64,000 nt of DNA from Mesostigma viride (lineage: Eukaryota; Streptophyta; Mesostigmatophyceae; Mesostigmatales; Mesostigmataceae). This document shows positions 1 through 9,700 of this stretch, one piece after another; within the stretch, counting starts at the first letter, position 1, and the number at the start of each line of letters is the position of its first letter. Under the pieces are notes generated by a model. It was given only the letters and a program-made list of their open reading frames with translations, was not told the DNA's origin and made no database searches. The stretch covers positions 1 to 64,000 of the forward strand of contig RPFO01000912.1 in assembly GCA_009746045.1 (NCBI GenBank). Direction: 5' to 3'. Position numbers and translations under genes: made by a program.

Positions 1-201
1 TTAGAAACTGCAAATTCGAGACGAAATGAAAATTGTTTTCAGCATATATTGACGCGTTTTATACTGCATAAACGAATTCATTAAAAATATAACACGTTTA
101 CATTCGTTATCAGCTCGACAAGAGCGAAAATGGCAAGCTCGTTGCCGTCGTCAACAAGACGACAATCTACTCCTTGTCCTTGGAGTTTCCAGTCTGGCTC
201 T

Positions 202-735
202 TCACGTTCGAGCGGTTCTTCTTGTCGCATGGCCGTGGGAGCTTGACGCTTCCTCGCGGCTCCTCTTCCTGCCATTGGAAGTGGCGGTCTTTGCGTCCTC
301 GAAACCCTTCTTTACCTCCTCCCATGCCCTGTAGAGCGCAATGGGGGAAATGCCTGGCTGGCGCTTGGACTTGGAGAAGCCATTGAGGAAATCGTCAACC
401 ATCTTAACGCACCCGTCGGCTTGGTCGAGGCGAATCCACTCGCAGCGGTCCTCGACCTTCCTCGGCTTTGCCGCATTCTTCTCGTAGACCCACTCGACGC
501 AAATTTTTGGCGTCTTGCGGTCGACATCGTCATATCCGGCGTCGTGAATCTTGAAGACCTCGCAGGTAGGTCCGGTGCCTCCAACAGCACCTTCGTTTCC
601 GGAAAGAAGGGAGACCTTGTGCGTCAGGTGTGCGAGCTGGTCAGATATCTTTGTCTGGCCGTCCTCGAGACCATCGAGGATTTTTCCAAGCATTGCCAAC
701 GCCTTCTCGCAAGGCCCTGCGTTTCGGGAAGCCAT
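202..735 (-). CDS. Hypothetical viral protein, 177 aa
   Basis: Intact ATG-started frame of 177 codons, the last gene of the leftward block inside the window. The N-terminal 45 residues are likely helical. The C-terminus is strongly basic (GRKRSREEA and a run of Arg/His), like a nuclear localisation signal. No family is recognised. Another minus-strand frame (81-275) overlaps its end and carries Glu/Arg-rich sequence, so the true C-terminus could continue there after a frameshift; this is inference only. Confidence 0.55.
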   Translation of the reverse strand: MASRNAGPCEKALAMLGKILDGLEDGQTKISDQLAHLTHKVSLLSGNEGAVGGTGPTCEVFKIHDAGYDDVDRKTPKICVEWVYEKNAAKPRKVEDRCEWIRLDQADGCVKMVDDFLNGFSKSKRQPGISPIALYRAWEEVKKGFEDAKTATSNGRKRSREEASSSHGHATRRTART

Positions 736-1119
736 GGCTACCGGCAGAGAGCTTGCAACGTGAGATGCGTGACTTGCACGTGATTTTGCCTATTTGTGCA
801 CAATGTGCCAAGGTCCGTTACGTCTGCTGGCACGGCCTGGACAGGACGCGAAGGTGGCTGGACTTGTACAAGTGTCGAACTTGGCTAAATTTCGGAGCGA
901 TGCAAGTCTAAGGTGGCCTCTACCACGTGGCGAGTTCTGGGACGTGAATTTAGGTAAAAAGACTCGTAAGCGTGCGAGTAATCAACTGGGTCACTTGTCA
1001 AGCGCCTGAACGAAGATTCTAGAGTGTCCACGAGAGTGAATTTTCCGAAGCAACCACCCATATATATGCGTAGAAATTACTTGCCATGACAATTGCACTT
1101 GTTGAACCCGCGAATCTTT
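736..1119. other. Viral intergenic region without a gene
   Basis: 384 bp between two leftward viral genes. No frame with viral-like composition is seen on either strand. It should hold the promoter of the 202-735 gene; a TCTC sequence lies about 30 nt before that start, further away than in the genes with the 12-15 nt motif. Confidence 0.4.
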
Positions 1120-1583
1120 TCAAAACGTAGGATGCACAAAAAACCATCGTCTGCAACGGGGGAATTGAGTCTCGTTTCCGTCAAGTCTGTCAATGTACGA
1201 CGCTCCTACCGTAATATGTCCTCCGTTTCTGAACAGGTGTGGGTTCTTTAGGTTAAAAAACGCGTGTTCGTTGATCATGGCGTAAGAAAAGATGTCCCCG
1301 TCTGATCCACCCATGACAGTCTCTGTGCATAAAACAATGCAATCCTGTTGGTTATGCTCACCACCGGAGAAACTCGGGGAAACAAGCCCGACAATAGCAT
1401 GGTCCTCATCAAAAGGTACTGCGTCAACGTAGGCATAATGCACACCACCACGCCATGTACTGTCAATGATGGGCGCCCTCGGGTCTGGTTTGATTCTAAA
1501 TTGACGTAACCCGGTGGTGGAGTCAATCACGTTTTCAGAGGCATTGGAATCTAGCACTATTTGATAATAGGTGGGTATTCCAT
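1120..1583 (-). pseudogene. Hypothetical viral protein with a frameshift near its start
   Basis: The main frame (1120-1557, about 145 codons) has no ATG at its beginning. An ATG at 1583, only 7 nt after the stop of the upstream gene, opens a frame that runs into a stop after eight codons. A one-base indel near 1560 would join the two frames. The encoded protein is mixed beta-rich with an aromatic C-terminus (WFFVHPTF). No family is recognised. It sits in the structural block, so a virion role is possible but unproven. Confidence 0.5.
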
Positions 1584-1590
1584 TGCTTTA

Positions 1591-1866
1591 TTACAAATTG
1601 GAAGAGATAATAGTTTCACGCTGCTGGATGGCGGCGGGAGTGCCCCACTTGGCCACGATACCCGCGGATCCGTTCAAGTTCCGCTGACGTCTTGGCGGTG
1701 TTGTAGATAAGGATCTCGCCATCCACCCGTCAAAGGCACGACTCGCGTTGGATGAGTCTCCTCCAATAGCGAGATTTCCTGAACCAGTTGTAGGGTCCGA
1801 TCCCATTCTGTCATAACCAGCTCGTCCGTCGAAGCGGGTGAAAAGGCGTTTGTACTGCTGTTGCAT
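1591..1866 (-). CDS. Small hypothetical viral protein, possibly 5'-frameshifted
   Basis: 91-codon ATG frame beginning MQQQYKRLF and ending just before the next gene. A second frame (1674-1916) without an ATG encodes a helix-like stretch (AQFFDNKAHVWLS) that would read naturally into MQQQYKRLF if one base were shifted near 1867, so the original protein was probably longer. Gly/Ser-rich middle; no known domain. The 1867-2141 stretch upstream has no convincing gene. Confidence 0.45.
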   Translation of the reverse strand: MQQQYKRLFTRFDGRAGYDRMGSDPTTGSGNLAIGGDSSNASRAFDGWMARSLSTTPPRRQRNLNGSAGIVAKWGTPAAIQQRETIISSNL

Positions 1867-2141
1867 GAAAGCCAGACGTGTGCCTTGTTGTCAAAGAACT
1901 GAGCCCTGGTGCTCACGGTTTCGCGCTACCGGGAGCGAATAGAGAAACGGTCTGTACCTCTGACTGATAAGACATGAGATAACATTGCCGTTCGACGATC
2001 CAAGCATATAACCTCTAATACCCGTAAACCCCCTATTTCTGGATACGTTGCAGTCGTTAGCTGTTTGGCGACTAAAAACACTCGCACTTACCCCACCGCT
2101 TCCAGAAATTGTTCACGGACTCTAACAAGCCAGACCGCGAG

Positions 2142-3273
2142 TTAATAAAGCGGAGGGACCGTTTCGAGTTCAGCTCCGCCGTATCCAGTGTCGGGCACTT
2201 GGCGGAAGTTGCCTGCGTCACGTGGTACCCGTTCGGCCCTTGTCGTTCACGCGCATCACGTTCCCCCTGCCGTGTTTTGCTGGGTTGTGCCCGACGTGTC
2301 GCTGAACACCGTGGCGCTGTCGACGGATCGTACCACGCGAACAGCGCGGGTCTGTTGCCGGGTTGTAATAGTACGTGAATGACAGCGTTTGATGCTTGTT
2401 TCCAAGCCCTGACGTTGCGCCCGTCACGGCGCCCGCGCCCACGCTTACCGTCGTCAAAGTCCGACATGGTAGGGTCACATCGAATGTGTACGTGGCACTT
2501 CCCAGCAAGTTGGACACGGTTCCGTTGGTCACGGCGATGTCGCCCAACGAACCCGTGACCGATGTGCTAAAAGTGGCCGTGATCGGATAAACAGCACCCG
2601 TCGGGTTCCGGACGCAAGAGTCACCGACGGATTTGCCGAGTACGTGAACGACAGTGTGTTAGATGCCGCGTTGGCGTTCCCTGTCGATGCGTCCACAACA
2701 GTGCCCGCGCCCACGCTGACGTTCGTTGAAGAATTGGCGATGGTTGGCGTCACTTGGAAGGCGTACGACGCCCCACTTCCGGTCAGGTTGGCGGCGGTCC
2801 CGTTGGTCACGGTGATGTCGCCCAACGCGAACCCCGTCACCGACCTGCTGAACGTGGCTGTCACGTCCACGGGATGAGGATGGCGTCAAGCCCGCGGTCG
2901 TCGCGAGGGTTACCGTTGGAGGTGGCGAATACGTGAAGACTAACGGAGTTGCTGCGGTGTTGCCGGTTCCTAGCACGCTGCTTGCTGCGTTCCCTCCAAC
3001 AGTGACTGTTGTCAGTGAATAAGCTACAGCTGGAGTCACAGAGAATGTGTAAGAGGCGCCGCTACCCGTTAAACCAGATGCAGTACCATTTATGACAACG
3101 ATATCACCCAAGGTGAACCCGGTGACTGTTTCGCTGAATGCTGCTGTCATTGTAATCGGTACCGCGCTAGGATACAGTCCGTGTGTAGTTGTTAACGTGA
3201 TTGACGGCGCTGTCCTTGCCGGTTTGCGCTTCTTGCGAATCAAAGCAGGACAAATACCATAATCAAACGACAT
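2142..3273 (-). pseudogene. Fibre-like protein with bacterial-type Ig-like repeats, multiply frameshifted
   Basis: At least three successive repeats of about 85-90 residues follow a short basic N-terminus (RKKRK). Each contains the signature V-T-G-F-x-L-G-D-I-x-V-x-N-G-T followed by L-T-G-S-G-A-S-Y and a V-G-A-G/N-A-A stretch. This is the Ig-like fold module common in large bacterial adhesins. The reading frame is broken at about 2873 (one extra base in a CCC run), about 2609 (one missing base), and at least twice more before a stop at 2142-2144. In the virus it would plausibly be a host-attachment fibre. The pattern match to adhesin Ig repeats is clear; virion location is inferred from its position next to the capsid gene. 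Confidence 0.7.
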
Positions 3274-3299
3274 GGAGCTAATATAATATCATCGTCACA

Positions 3300-3470
3300 T
3301 TATTTTTTAGAGTTTGGTAGCGGATACTTGAAGGTGGGGAGAAGGGGCAATGCTCGTCTAGCTGGCATTGTCATGGACAGACCAGAATCTGCCATTTCAG
3401 GAATGTCAAAAATCAACTTCAACCTGTTAAACGGATTAGCTGTGATGCTAGGGTCTCGAAAGTAGTCCAT
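3300..3470 (-). CDS. Small viral protein, 56 aa
   Basis: Short intact ATG frame between the fibre gene and the capsid gene, beginning MDYFRDPSITANPFNR and ending in PLPNSKK. It fits exactly into the gap (stop 27 nt before the 3273 start codon; start 28 nt after the capsid stop). The composition (many Pro, Met, Leu; basic end) is not random-looking, but no family is recognised. The tight fit and conserved strand support it as a real gene. Confidence 0.5.
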   Translation of the reverse strand: MDYFRDPSITANPFNRLKLIFDIPEMADSGLSMTMPARRALPLLPTFKYPLPNSKK

Positions 3471-3498
3471 CGTTTGTCATTACACACGTATATATTTT

Positions 3499-4804
3499 TT
3501 AGAGGTACACGGCTGCCTGCCTGCCTGCAGCGATGTCCATCTTTGATTCGCATTCCGTGAAGATGTAGGAAATGCAGTCCGTTGCTCCCTTCTCGACTCG
3601 CAGCGTGACCACCGATGCCGTGCCACGAAGGTCAAGGCCGCTCATGTACTCTGGACCGGCACACGGCATATTAAGGTGACACGCCATCGTGAAGTTGTTG
3701 TTTAGCCACGTGGTAGGAGTCATGCCCTCACGGACACAGGACAAAACATTCCCTTGGTCACCGAACGCGGACAACAGATTGATCCACGCCTCCGTTGCGT
3801 TCGTACGGTATCCAGGCGCCAGGTTGGATCCGTTGATGTCGTATTGGTAGGAAGTCATACCATCCGCGATGTGATTGAACATCGTATTGCCAGATGCGTT
3901 GGTCACGTCCGCGCCGGCAGCAACCTGAATCGCCAGGAGTTTGCTGGCGGACGCGGAAGACAGCGACGCCTTGATGGCATAGGGAGTGCGAGTCCCGAGC
4001 GACTGTTTGGTGGACTGCCACGTCCGCCACTTGAAGGAGAGAGTTCCACCCTCGGCAAGCCTGGACGAGAAAATCTGGCCCACGATATCTTCTTGGAACC
4101 TGTACGTGTCGATGCTAAAGTGGATGTTGCTCAGTTCGAAACCAACACCTGTCGCTGCGTCAACGGCCACGATGCCACCAGCTGCAGCTGCTTGCGCCAC
4201 GCTAGGAAGCATCACCCCTCCGTCCATGAGTGTGATTCGGATCTCGATGGGGGGAAGAGACTCAGATCCACGATCCGAGGCTCGCCACTCAGGAATCCCA
4301 AAAAGTGGTCAATGACGCCGTCCACTGCGGTGTTTGCCTTCACGTTGTTTGTGAGAGCGCCAGCCGCATCAGCATGACGATGTTGTTATTCTTCGACCAA
4401 CCAGCGGGAGCCTGCGCGAGATTGTACTCGACACCGCCGTGCACCGAGAGCAGCGTATGGAACAGCTGGGAGTAGTCGTTGATGCTGTCGACGGTCTGAC
4501 CTCCTGCCAGTACCTCGAGGCGCCTGATGATGGAGGACGTGTACGCGGGGAACTTTGCGAACCCCGCCGTGGTCGTGGGGGTCCCCGTGAAAAACATTGC
4601 GAAGGAGTGCAAGTCCACGAACCCGGACGTGGGGAGGCGAACCGCGACCACAGACCCTTGTTTGATGCCGTCGCTTGCTGAGAGGGTGCTGAGATGGACT
4701 CGTTGAGTCGTGTGCTGACCCAGCGCCTTCACGAGGTATTGCATGGACTTGGGGATAGCGCGCGAGTACCAGGAATTGTCCGAAGCCATAGATTGTGTAT
4801 ACAT
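3499..4804 (-). pseudogene. MCP: Major capsid protein (double jelly-roll type), two frameshifts
   Basis: The N-terminal part (to about 4350) and the C-terminal part (from about 4250) are in different frames, with a third frame bridging them. The N-terminal segment shows the PLV/virophage-type capsid pattern: a strand-rich start, then RRLEVLAGGQTVDSIND and a YSQLFHTLL helix. The C-terminal segment continues with jelly-roll-like strands and ends YL. One break lies at a TGAGAG stretch (4352-4357), the other at a G6 run (4249-4254, C6 on the coding strand); each equals one missing base. The start is either 4804 or, better, the second ATG at 4789, which leaves 21 nt to an AT-rich TCTC motif. It would form the hexons of the icosahedral shell. 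Family call rests on motif pattern and gene neighbourhood. Confidence 0.75.
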
Positions 4805-4819
4805 TCGAATGAGATATTT

Positions 4820-5176
4820 TTACTGAAGAAGCTGGCCGAGTATGGGATTTTTTACCTTCGCTCCATCAACCCGTCTTTCGAGGTTGGACAAGGCGCTCAG
4901 ACCAGTGTTTGCGACCGAGTACGCTTTCCCGAGCAGCGTACTCTTCGCGATCATGTTGGATGGGATGTGTCCGAGCGCGGAATCGACAATGCCCGCCGCC
5001 TGTTTGGCAGCCCGCGCCCCGTCGCCAATTTTTGAGATGACTTCGCCAGCGACGTGCCCGGCTTTCTTGACAGCTGACACGATGGCCGCCCCGTCGCCGA
5101 CCCTCTTGATAGCGTTGCCGGCAAACTCTCCCACGCGTCTAGCCACGTTTCCGATTGCTCCAAAATTAACTTTCAT
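4820..5176 (-). CDS. Small Gly/Ala-rich amphipathic virion protein
   Basis: 118 residues from the ATG at 5176, which overlaps the end of the penton-like gene by 11 nt; an upstream non-ATG extension to 5239 would lie inside that gene and is unlikely. The protein is a series of predicted amphipathic helices with Gly/Ala/Lys content (for example AAIVSAVKKAGHVAGEVISK) and a C-terminal helix ending in LQ. Small amphipathic minor capsid proteins of adenovirus and PLV/virophage groups disrupt membranes during entry; a similar role here is inference from composition and position between capsid and penton genes. No sequence family is claimed. Confidence 0.55.
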   Translation of the reverse strand: MKVNFGAIGNVARRVGEFAGNAIKRVGDGAAIVSAVKKAGHVAGEVISKIGDGARAAKQAAGIVDSALGHIPSNMIAKSTLLGKAYSVANTGLSALSNLERRVDGAKVKNPILGQLLQ

Positions 5177-6029
5177 CGTCCTCGATAGTACTAGATGGCT
5201 GAGAAATAAATCTGGTTTGTGGCTGGACGGTCCTGTCAAGGGCCATATACTTCAAAACGCTCCCGATCTTCCTCGCCTCTATTCCCATCGCCTTCTGAGG
5301 GCTTATGCGGAAGGAGAGCTGAAGAGCCCAATCCGAGTAGACAGTTATAGGAGCGTCGTCCTCGTCGAGCAGTCGGATCGTGATGTTGCTGGGAGAGTCC
5401 TTGAGATGCTGCCACAAAGGGGTCGCTGCCTGCCAAACAATGGGTTCTAAGAACTGCGACATGTTGGGACAGACGGCCAAAAGGCCTCCATATCCCGTGC
5501 CTGTCGACGATGATATCACGTTTCCTCGAACGATGTCGCTGTATACATACACCATTCTCAGTCTCCCATTCGTTGCTGGCCGGTTGCTAGCGAGGACACC
5601 TGTGAAAGGATATGATCCTTCCATGAGCCCCAACACCCGGCCCGTGGGCTCATCCACCGCGACAGAGAACTCGGTGGCATTTGTCACGGTAAAAAGACTA
5701 GTCGCCCTGTTGTACGTGACCGAGAACCCAGGATCTACCGCCTTCAAAGCTTCCTCTATGTTTTTTCGGTTTTCGATAGTCGTGTACGAGCCGAGCGGCA
5801 AGGTCACCTTCGTAGGGGACTCGCTGCCAGACAAACGGACAGTGAAGTATCGGTTTCCTTCGCTGATGTGAGTCTGTTCAAACGGGATGGTCATGAGGGT
5901 AAGCCCGACGTCGTGATAATCGTCAAGGAGTCCCGCCGGGATGTCCCATACCGGATCCACTAGCGTCCCGCGAGTTCGGTTCTCCGTGCGAAGAGTGAGT
6001 GTCAGCGTTTCCTGGATGAACTCCTTCAT
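5166..6029 (-). CDS. Minor capsid / penton-like protein
   Basis: 287 residues from the ATG at 6029 (MKEFIQETLTLTL); the frame extends to 6101 but that part overlaps the neighbouring gene more heavily. It is beta-rich and contains the signature of PLV, virophage and adintovirus penton proteins near its C-terminal third: I-T-I-R-L-L-D-E-D-D-A-P-I-T followed by a D-W-A-L-Q-L-S-F strand. This protein would occupy the five-fold vertices as a single jelly roll. Located directly upstream of the amphipathic protein and capsid genes in the same direction. Family assignment is by motif recognition; a structure prediction would settle it. Confidence 0.7.
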   Translation of the reverse strand: MKEFIQETLTLTLRTENRTRGTLVDPVWDIPAGLLDDYHDVGLTLMTIPFEQTHISEGNRYFTVRLSGSESPTKVTLPLGSYTTIENRKNIEEALKAVDPGFSVTYNRATSLFTVTNATEFSVAVDEPTGRVLGLMEGSYPFTGVLASNRPATNGRLRMVYVYSDIVRGNVISSSTGTGYGGLLAVCPNMSQFLEPIVWQAATPLWQHLKDSPSNITIRLLDEDDAPITVYSDWALQLSFRISPQKAMGIEARKIGSVLKYMALDRTVQPQTRFISQPSSTIEDDES

Positions 6030-6267
6030 CGGCCACTTCTTCTGACAATAGCTCAGAAGTAATTTCGTTTGTCCCAAAAACCTTGACGACGCCTTCCTCA
6101 ATTTTCGCCGATGCCCTTTTCATGGCGCGCTTCGTCTTCCCTGTGAGTGGCTTCTTCCTACAGTAGAGCATGGCCGCCTCAATGAACTCTCGCGGGACAT
6201 TTGGATGGAGGGTCATCCATTGAGAGATCTCGAGCATCTCGGCGTCAGTGAACAGCGGGCTGCTCAT
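5923..6267 (-). CDS. Hypothetical viral protein, 114 aa
   Basis: ATG frame preceded at 14 nt by the AT-rich TCTC motif seen before other viral genes. The first 75 residues look like a small helical basic protein (MLYCRKKPLTGKTKRAMKR). The last 35 residues are His/Gly/Ser-rich and overlap the penton-like gene by 107 nt, so the native stop may have been lost to a frameshift near 6030. No family recognised. Confidence 0.5.
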   Translation of the reverse strand: MSSPLFTDAEMLEISQWMTLHPNVPREFIEAAMLYCRKKPLTGKTKRAMKRASAKIEEGVVKVFGTNEITSELLSEEVADEGVHPGNADTHSSHGEPNSRDASGSGMGHPGGTP

Positions 6268-6269
6268 GT

Positions 6270-6773
6270 TTACTCTTCTGTGAGATTTTTTTCAGCGCCT
6301 TCTTTTGGAATTCCCACGACCGTGTTGTGGACCCTCCTGAGATGCAGCAGGAGGTTTTTTTCGTTTGCGAACGTGCTCTTACACCCGGGTTGTGGGCATT
6401 TCCACCTCGCGCCTCCCACCTGGACTCGTTTCCCGACAGGTACACCCGCAGGCTCCGGGGGTGCCGCCACTGCTTCATCGACGACAACAGGTTCGGGAGC
6501 CGGCGCGACAGGGGCCGGTTGGGCATACGCGGACAACGGGGGGTACGCGACCGGTCTAGAGTTCGCCATCACTGACGCCATGAGAAGGGCATCCTTGAAC
6601 CCTCGCGCCTCTGCGACCTTCCCTTTGTTCACCGCTCTTCGGACCGGCGCGCTGTGGATGACAATGGTGTTGGTCGATGAAGCGGTCACCTGCGACTGGG
6701 GTGCGACCTTACGCTTCGGTTTTCCCCTTTTACTTGAAGGACGGCGCCGTGCTGATTTCTGACGCCTTGCCAT
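6270..6773 (-). CDS. Basic protein with C-terminal C2H2 zinc finger
   Basis: 167 residues in three parts: a very basic N-terminus (residues 1-23, many Arg/Lys), a Pro/Ala/Val-rich linker (75-115), and one C2H2 zinc finger with C126, C131, H144 and H149 (C-x4-C-x12-H-x4-H). The start is preceded at 15 nt by AAAAATCTA. The basic arm suggests nucleic-acid binding, either as a core protein that condenses the genome or as a regulator. Its place inside the structural block favours a virion protein, but this is inference. Confidence 0.65.
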   Translation of the reverse strand: MARRQKSARRRPSSKRGKPKRKVAPQSQVTASSTNTIVIHSAPVRRAVNKGKVAEARGFKDALLMASVMANSRPVAYPPLSAYAQPAPVAPAPEPVVVDEAVAAPPEPAGVPVGKRVQVGGARWKCPQPGCKSTFANEKNLLLHLRRVHNTVVGIPKEGAEKNLTEE

Positions 6774-6795
6774 TTCTGCATATAATCATAGATTT

Positions 6796-9700
6796 TTATA
6801 ACGTCCAAGTGAGGGTCTTGTTAGTCGACACGGCCATTTTTCCAGCGCGCGACTTGCAAAACGCCGTAGAGAGTGCTATGTTTGTTGACGTGTCAGTGGT
6901 GATGCGAGGAATCCGCAATGCGATTTCAAACACCCCGTCATCCTCCTCGTATCCTGAAACAACATTCCAGTTGCTGCCAATTATAACGTTTACCGGCCAG
7001 ACGGACAGGCCGCTAGCCGTTAAGCGATATGGGTTTGATATGTCGAGAATCGTTGGTGGGTTGTTATCAAATGTTAACCTGACAAGGATATTGGTCAACG
7101 CGGTCGGAAGAGTTAGTTCCGATTGTGTGGCCGGGTCGTGGAAAGACATCACGGCCACAGGGGCGCCGTGCCAAAATTGCGGAAGCGGGTAGTCGTATAT
7201 GGGCTGCCTCAGACCGACCAAAGAATCTGCTTCCAATATCGTGTGCGATATACGCCTAGTTTCTCGGACATCTTCATACAGGGCCACGTCCATCCCGTGA
7301 TTGCCGCCAATTGACGACAGGCTTGAACCATAATAGTAGCTTAGGCTAGAAGCAAATAAAAGCGGGGTCGGGCCAGATACTGTTGGATCTAATACCTGGA
7401 ACGTCACGGTCGCCAAATGGATCATACCAGTAACTGGAGGATCAACCAGTGAAATATGATCACAGGTTATGTCAACGTACGACGAGGATTTTGATATTGT
7501 CGTTGTAGAAAAACCGCCAGTCCACGCTTCTCCAACGACTACGCTGATAAGCAACGGATCATTGCTCAACTTGGTGTTTGAAAATCCAAGTCTTACATAA
7601 AACTTCCTTACCGACTGACGAGCTGGTAGAATCCCATATATTTTGGCAGTATATTGGTTCATTTGCACGCCGTATTGAACATCGGGACACTTAACAACCG
7701 TGCGGATGACACTCTCATTCGTGAGTGTTAGCTCCTTAAACCAAGTATCCGCCACACCCGGTACGGGTTTTGTGACGCTATATTTGCCAAAAATGCTACA
7801 ATTCCTCGACGAGGTGGACCTGTGACGCAGCTCCAACACGTCTCCGACGGCTGTGTACGATCCGGATGGGTTGTTGGTTTTTAGAGAGTCGAACTCTATG
7901 TCTTGTAGGTCATCTTTGATTGGCCAGACATACGCGCCGTGGTACTCTCCGCTCAAGTGGAAGACTGGTCGGAGGGGCATCGGAATGTACGGGTCAAGAA
8001 TGTCTGTAGGAGTGGTTGTAAATATACCGGACGAGTTTGAGATTTTAGTCATGTCACTAAGTTCTTGAGGAGTTGTTTTGGATATATAACGCTCCACCTT
8101 CCCATCCGATTTTCTTCGAAATGCCACCCAGTAGCTGTTTTGTTGTCTCCATGATGAGTTTAACGTGTATCGAACCTTCGACTTCAGATTGTCAAACAGG
8201 TCGAGTGCATAGTCACTATGGTGCAGATTGATACCCAGCATACCCCAATGCGTCGTAGCCGCATTTCTCCAATTCTGATGGGCATCTGTCGTGGCCGGGT
8301 GATATTTATTCGTCAAAGACATAGTATTTTCTGCAAACGAGACGAAAGCATCGTTGCTGCCCAAATATAGCCGAAAACACAATAGAAATGGGCCGTCGAT
8401 GAGCTGCTCTGAAAAAACAACACATTTGCTTGGTGCCGGAGTGGCTGTTTTTACAAAAAAGAATTTTTCGGGAGACCCTTCAAAGTAGTATTTCGAAGCT
8501 TCTGCTTGCAGCGTGGTCACGGAGTGGCGCGAGAATGATTCTAGAGAATGGAGCGTCGTAGCGGGGCCGTCTATCTCCACGGTCTCTCCTGACAGGTTTG
8601 GCGAGTCCTTTACGGTTACGATCCTGTATCTGAGTTCTACATCATCGCCTTCGGATGGATTTTGAAACGTCGTTGTCTTCAACGTCCCATCCAAGGCCCC
8701 TTGAGATACTCCGTTCGCCAACAGATGAAAACCGGTGAGAGGAGGCAACGACTTTCCCCACCCCACATCATGGTCCGCGTAGACGCCGTTGATCGCGATT
8801 TTTACAGGATTTAGATATGAAATGTAGGAACTTGGTGTCCGGATGCCGGAGTGCAGTTGGCTCATTTTTGAAACGCATACCATCACCCCTCCTTTGTGGG
8901 TGGTGTAGGAGGTGAGGGTCGAGTCGTTGTAGACGTCTATCTCGTAGTTCATATACTTGTTACTATCTGCCGCGACTGGCGCGGTGATTACGGCGTCTTC
9001 CCCGCGCAGTCCCCCGTTTTGCGAGAGGGAGACTCCGCCGATGGTCGGAGTGGTCGGCGTGAGCTGGGTGGAATTCATGTACCACCTGATGGGGAGTTTG
9101 CGTTGGTATGCGAAGGGGGTCGTCATCTTTATGCCCTGTTTGAGGGTCGTTCCCTCTACGACCTCCCAATTAGCGGTGGTTGGATTGGTGCTCCAGTAGA
9201 GTGCGTTCACAGGGTCAATCGGACCCATTCGCCAGTCCGTCAGTGGCGAGTATGTACGCGTGATGGTGAAGGATCTCCCAGTTAGTGGAAGGCGGCGGTT
9301 GTCGTCGCGAATCGTGGCGAAAGACAACAACTCCACGCGGAGAGGGAGGCCGTTAAATCGAGATCCGCCGAGACCATAGAAAGAGTCGGAAAAGTATGGA
9401 TATCCTACCTCTCCGTCCACAACGCTCTCCCCCGTGCGCGCCTGGGTCGTGTGGTAGTCGCGATAGGTAAACTTACAGATTCCACTCGCGTCGCCATTCG
9501 TAACGTTGTAGGGCAGCTGGACTCGCACATCCTGGTCATTGATGACGTTGAACGCGTTTTGGTGCGACACGGTCGTCCCGTCTTCGAGATGGAGGACGAA
9601 ATCCCCGTTCAAGTTAGCTATCGACGTTTTGCCTACCCCGTGTTGGTCAAAAAGGTAGTCCAATTGCGCGCGGGTCAGGACTCTGCCACCAGGGTCTAGC

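Noticed and set aside
8896-9285. Plus-strand frames inside the 1103-codon viral gene
   Set aside because: Shadows of a long intact gene on the other strand.
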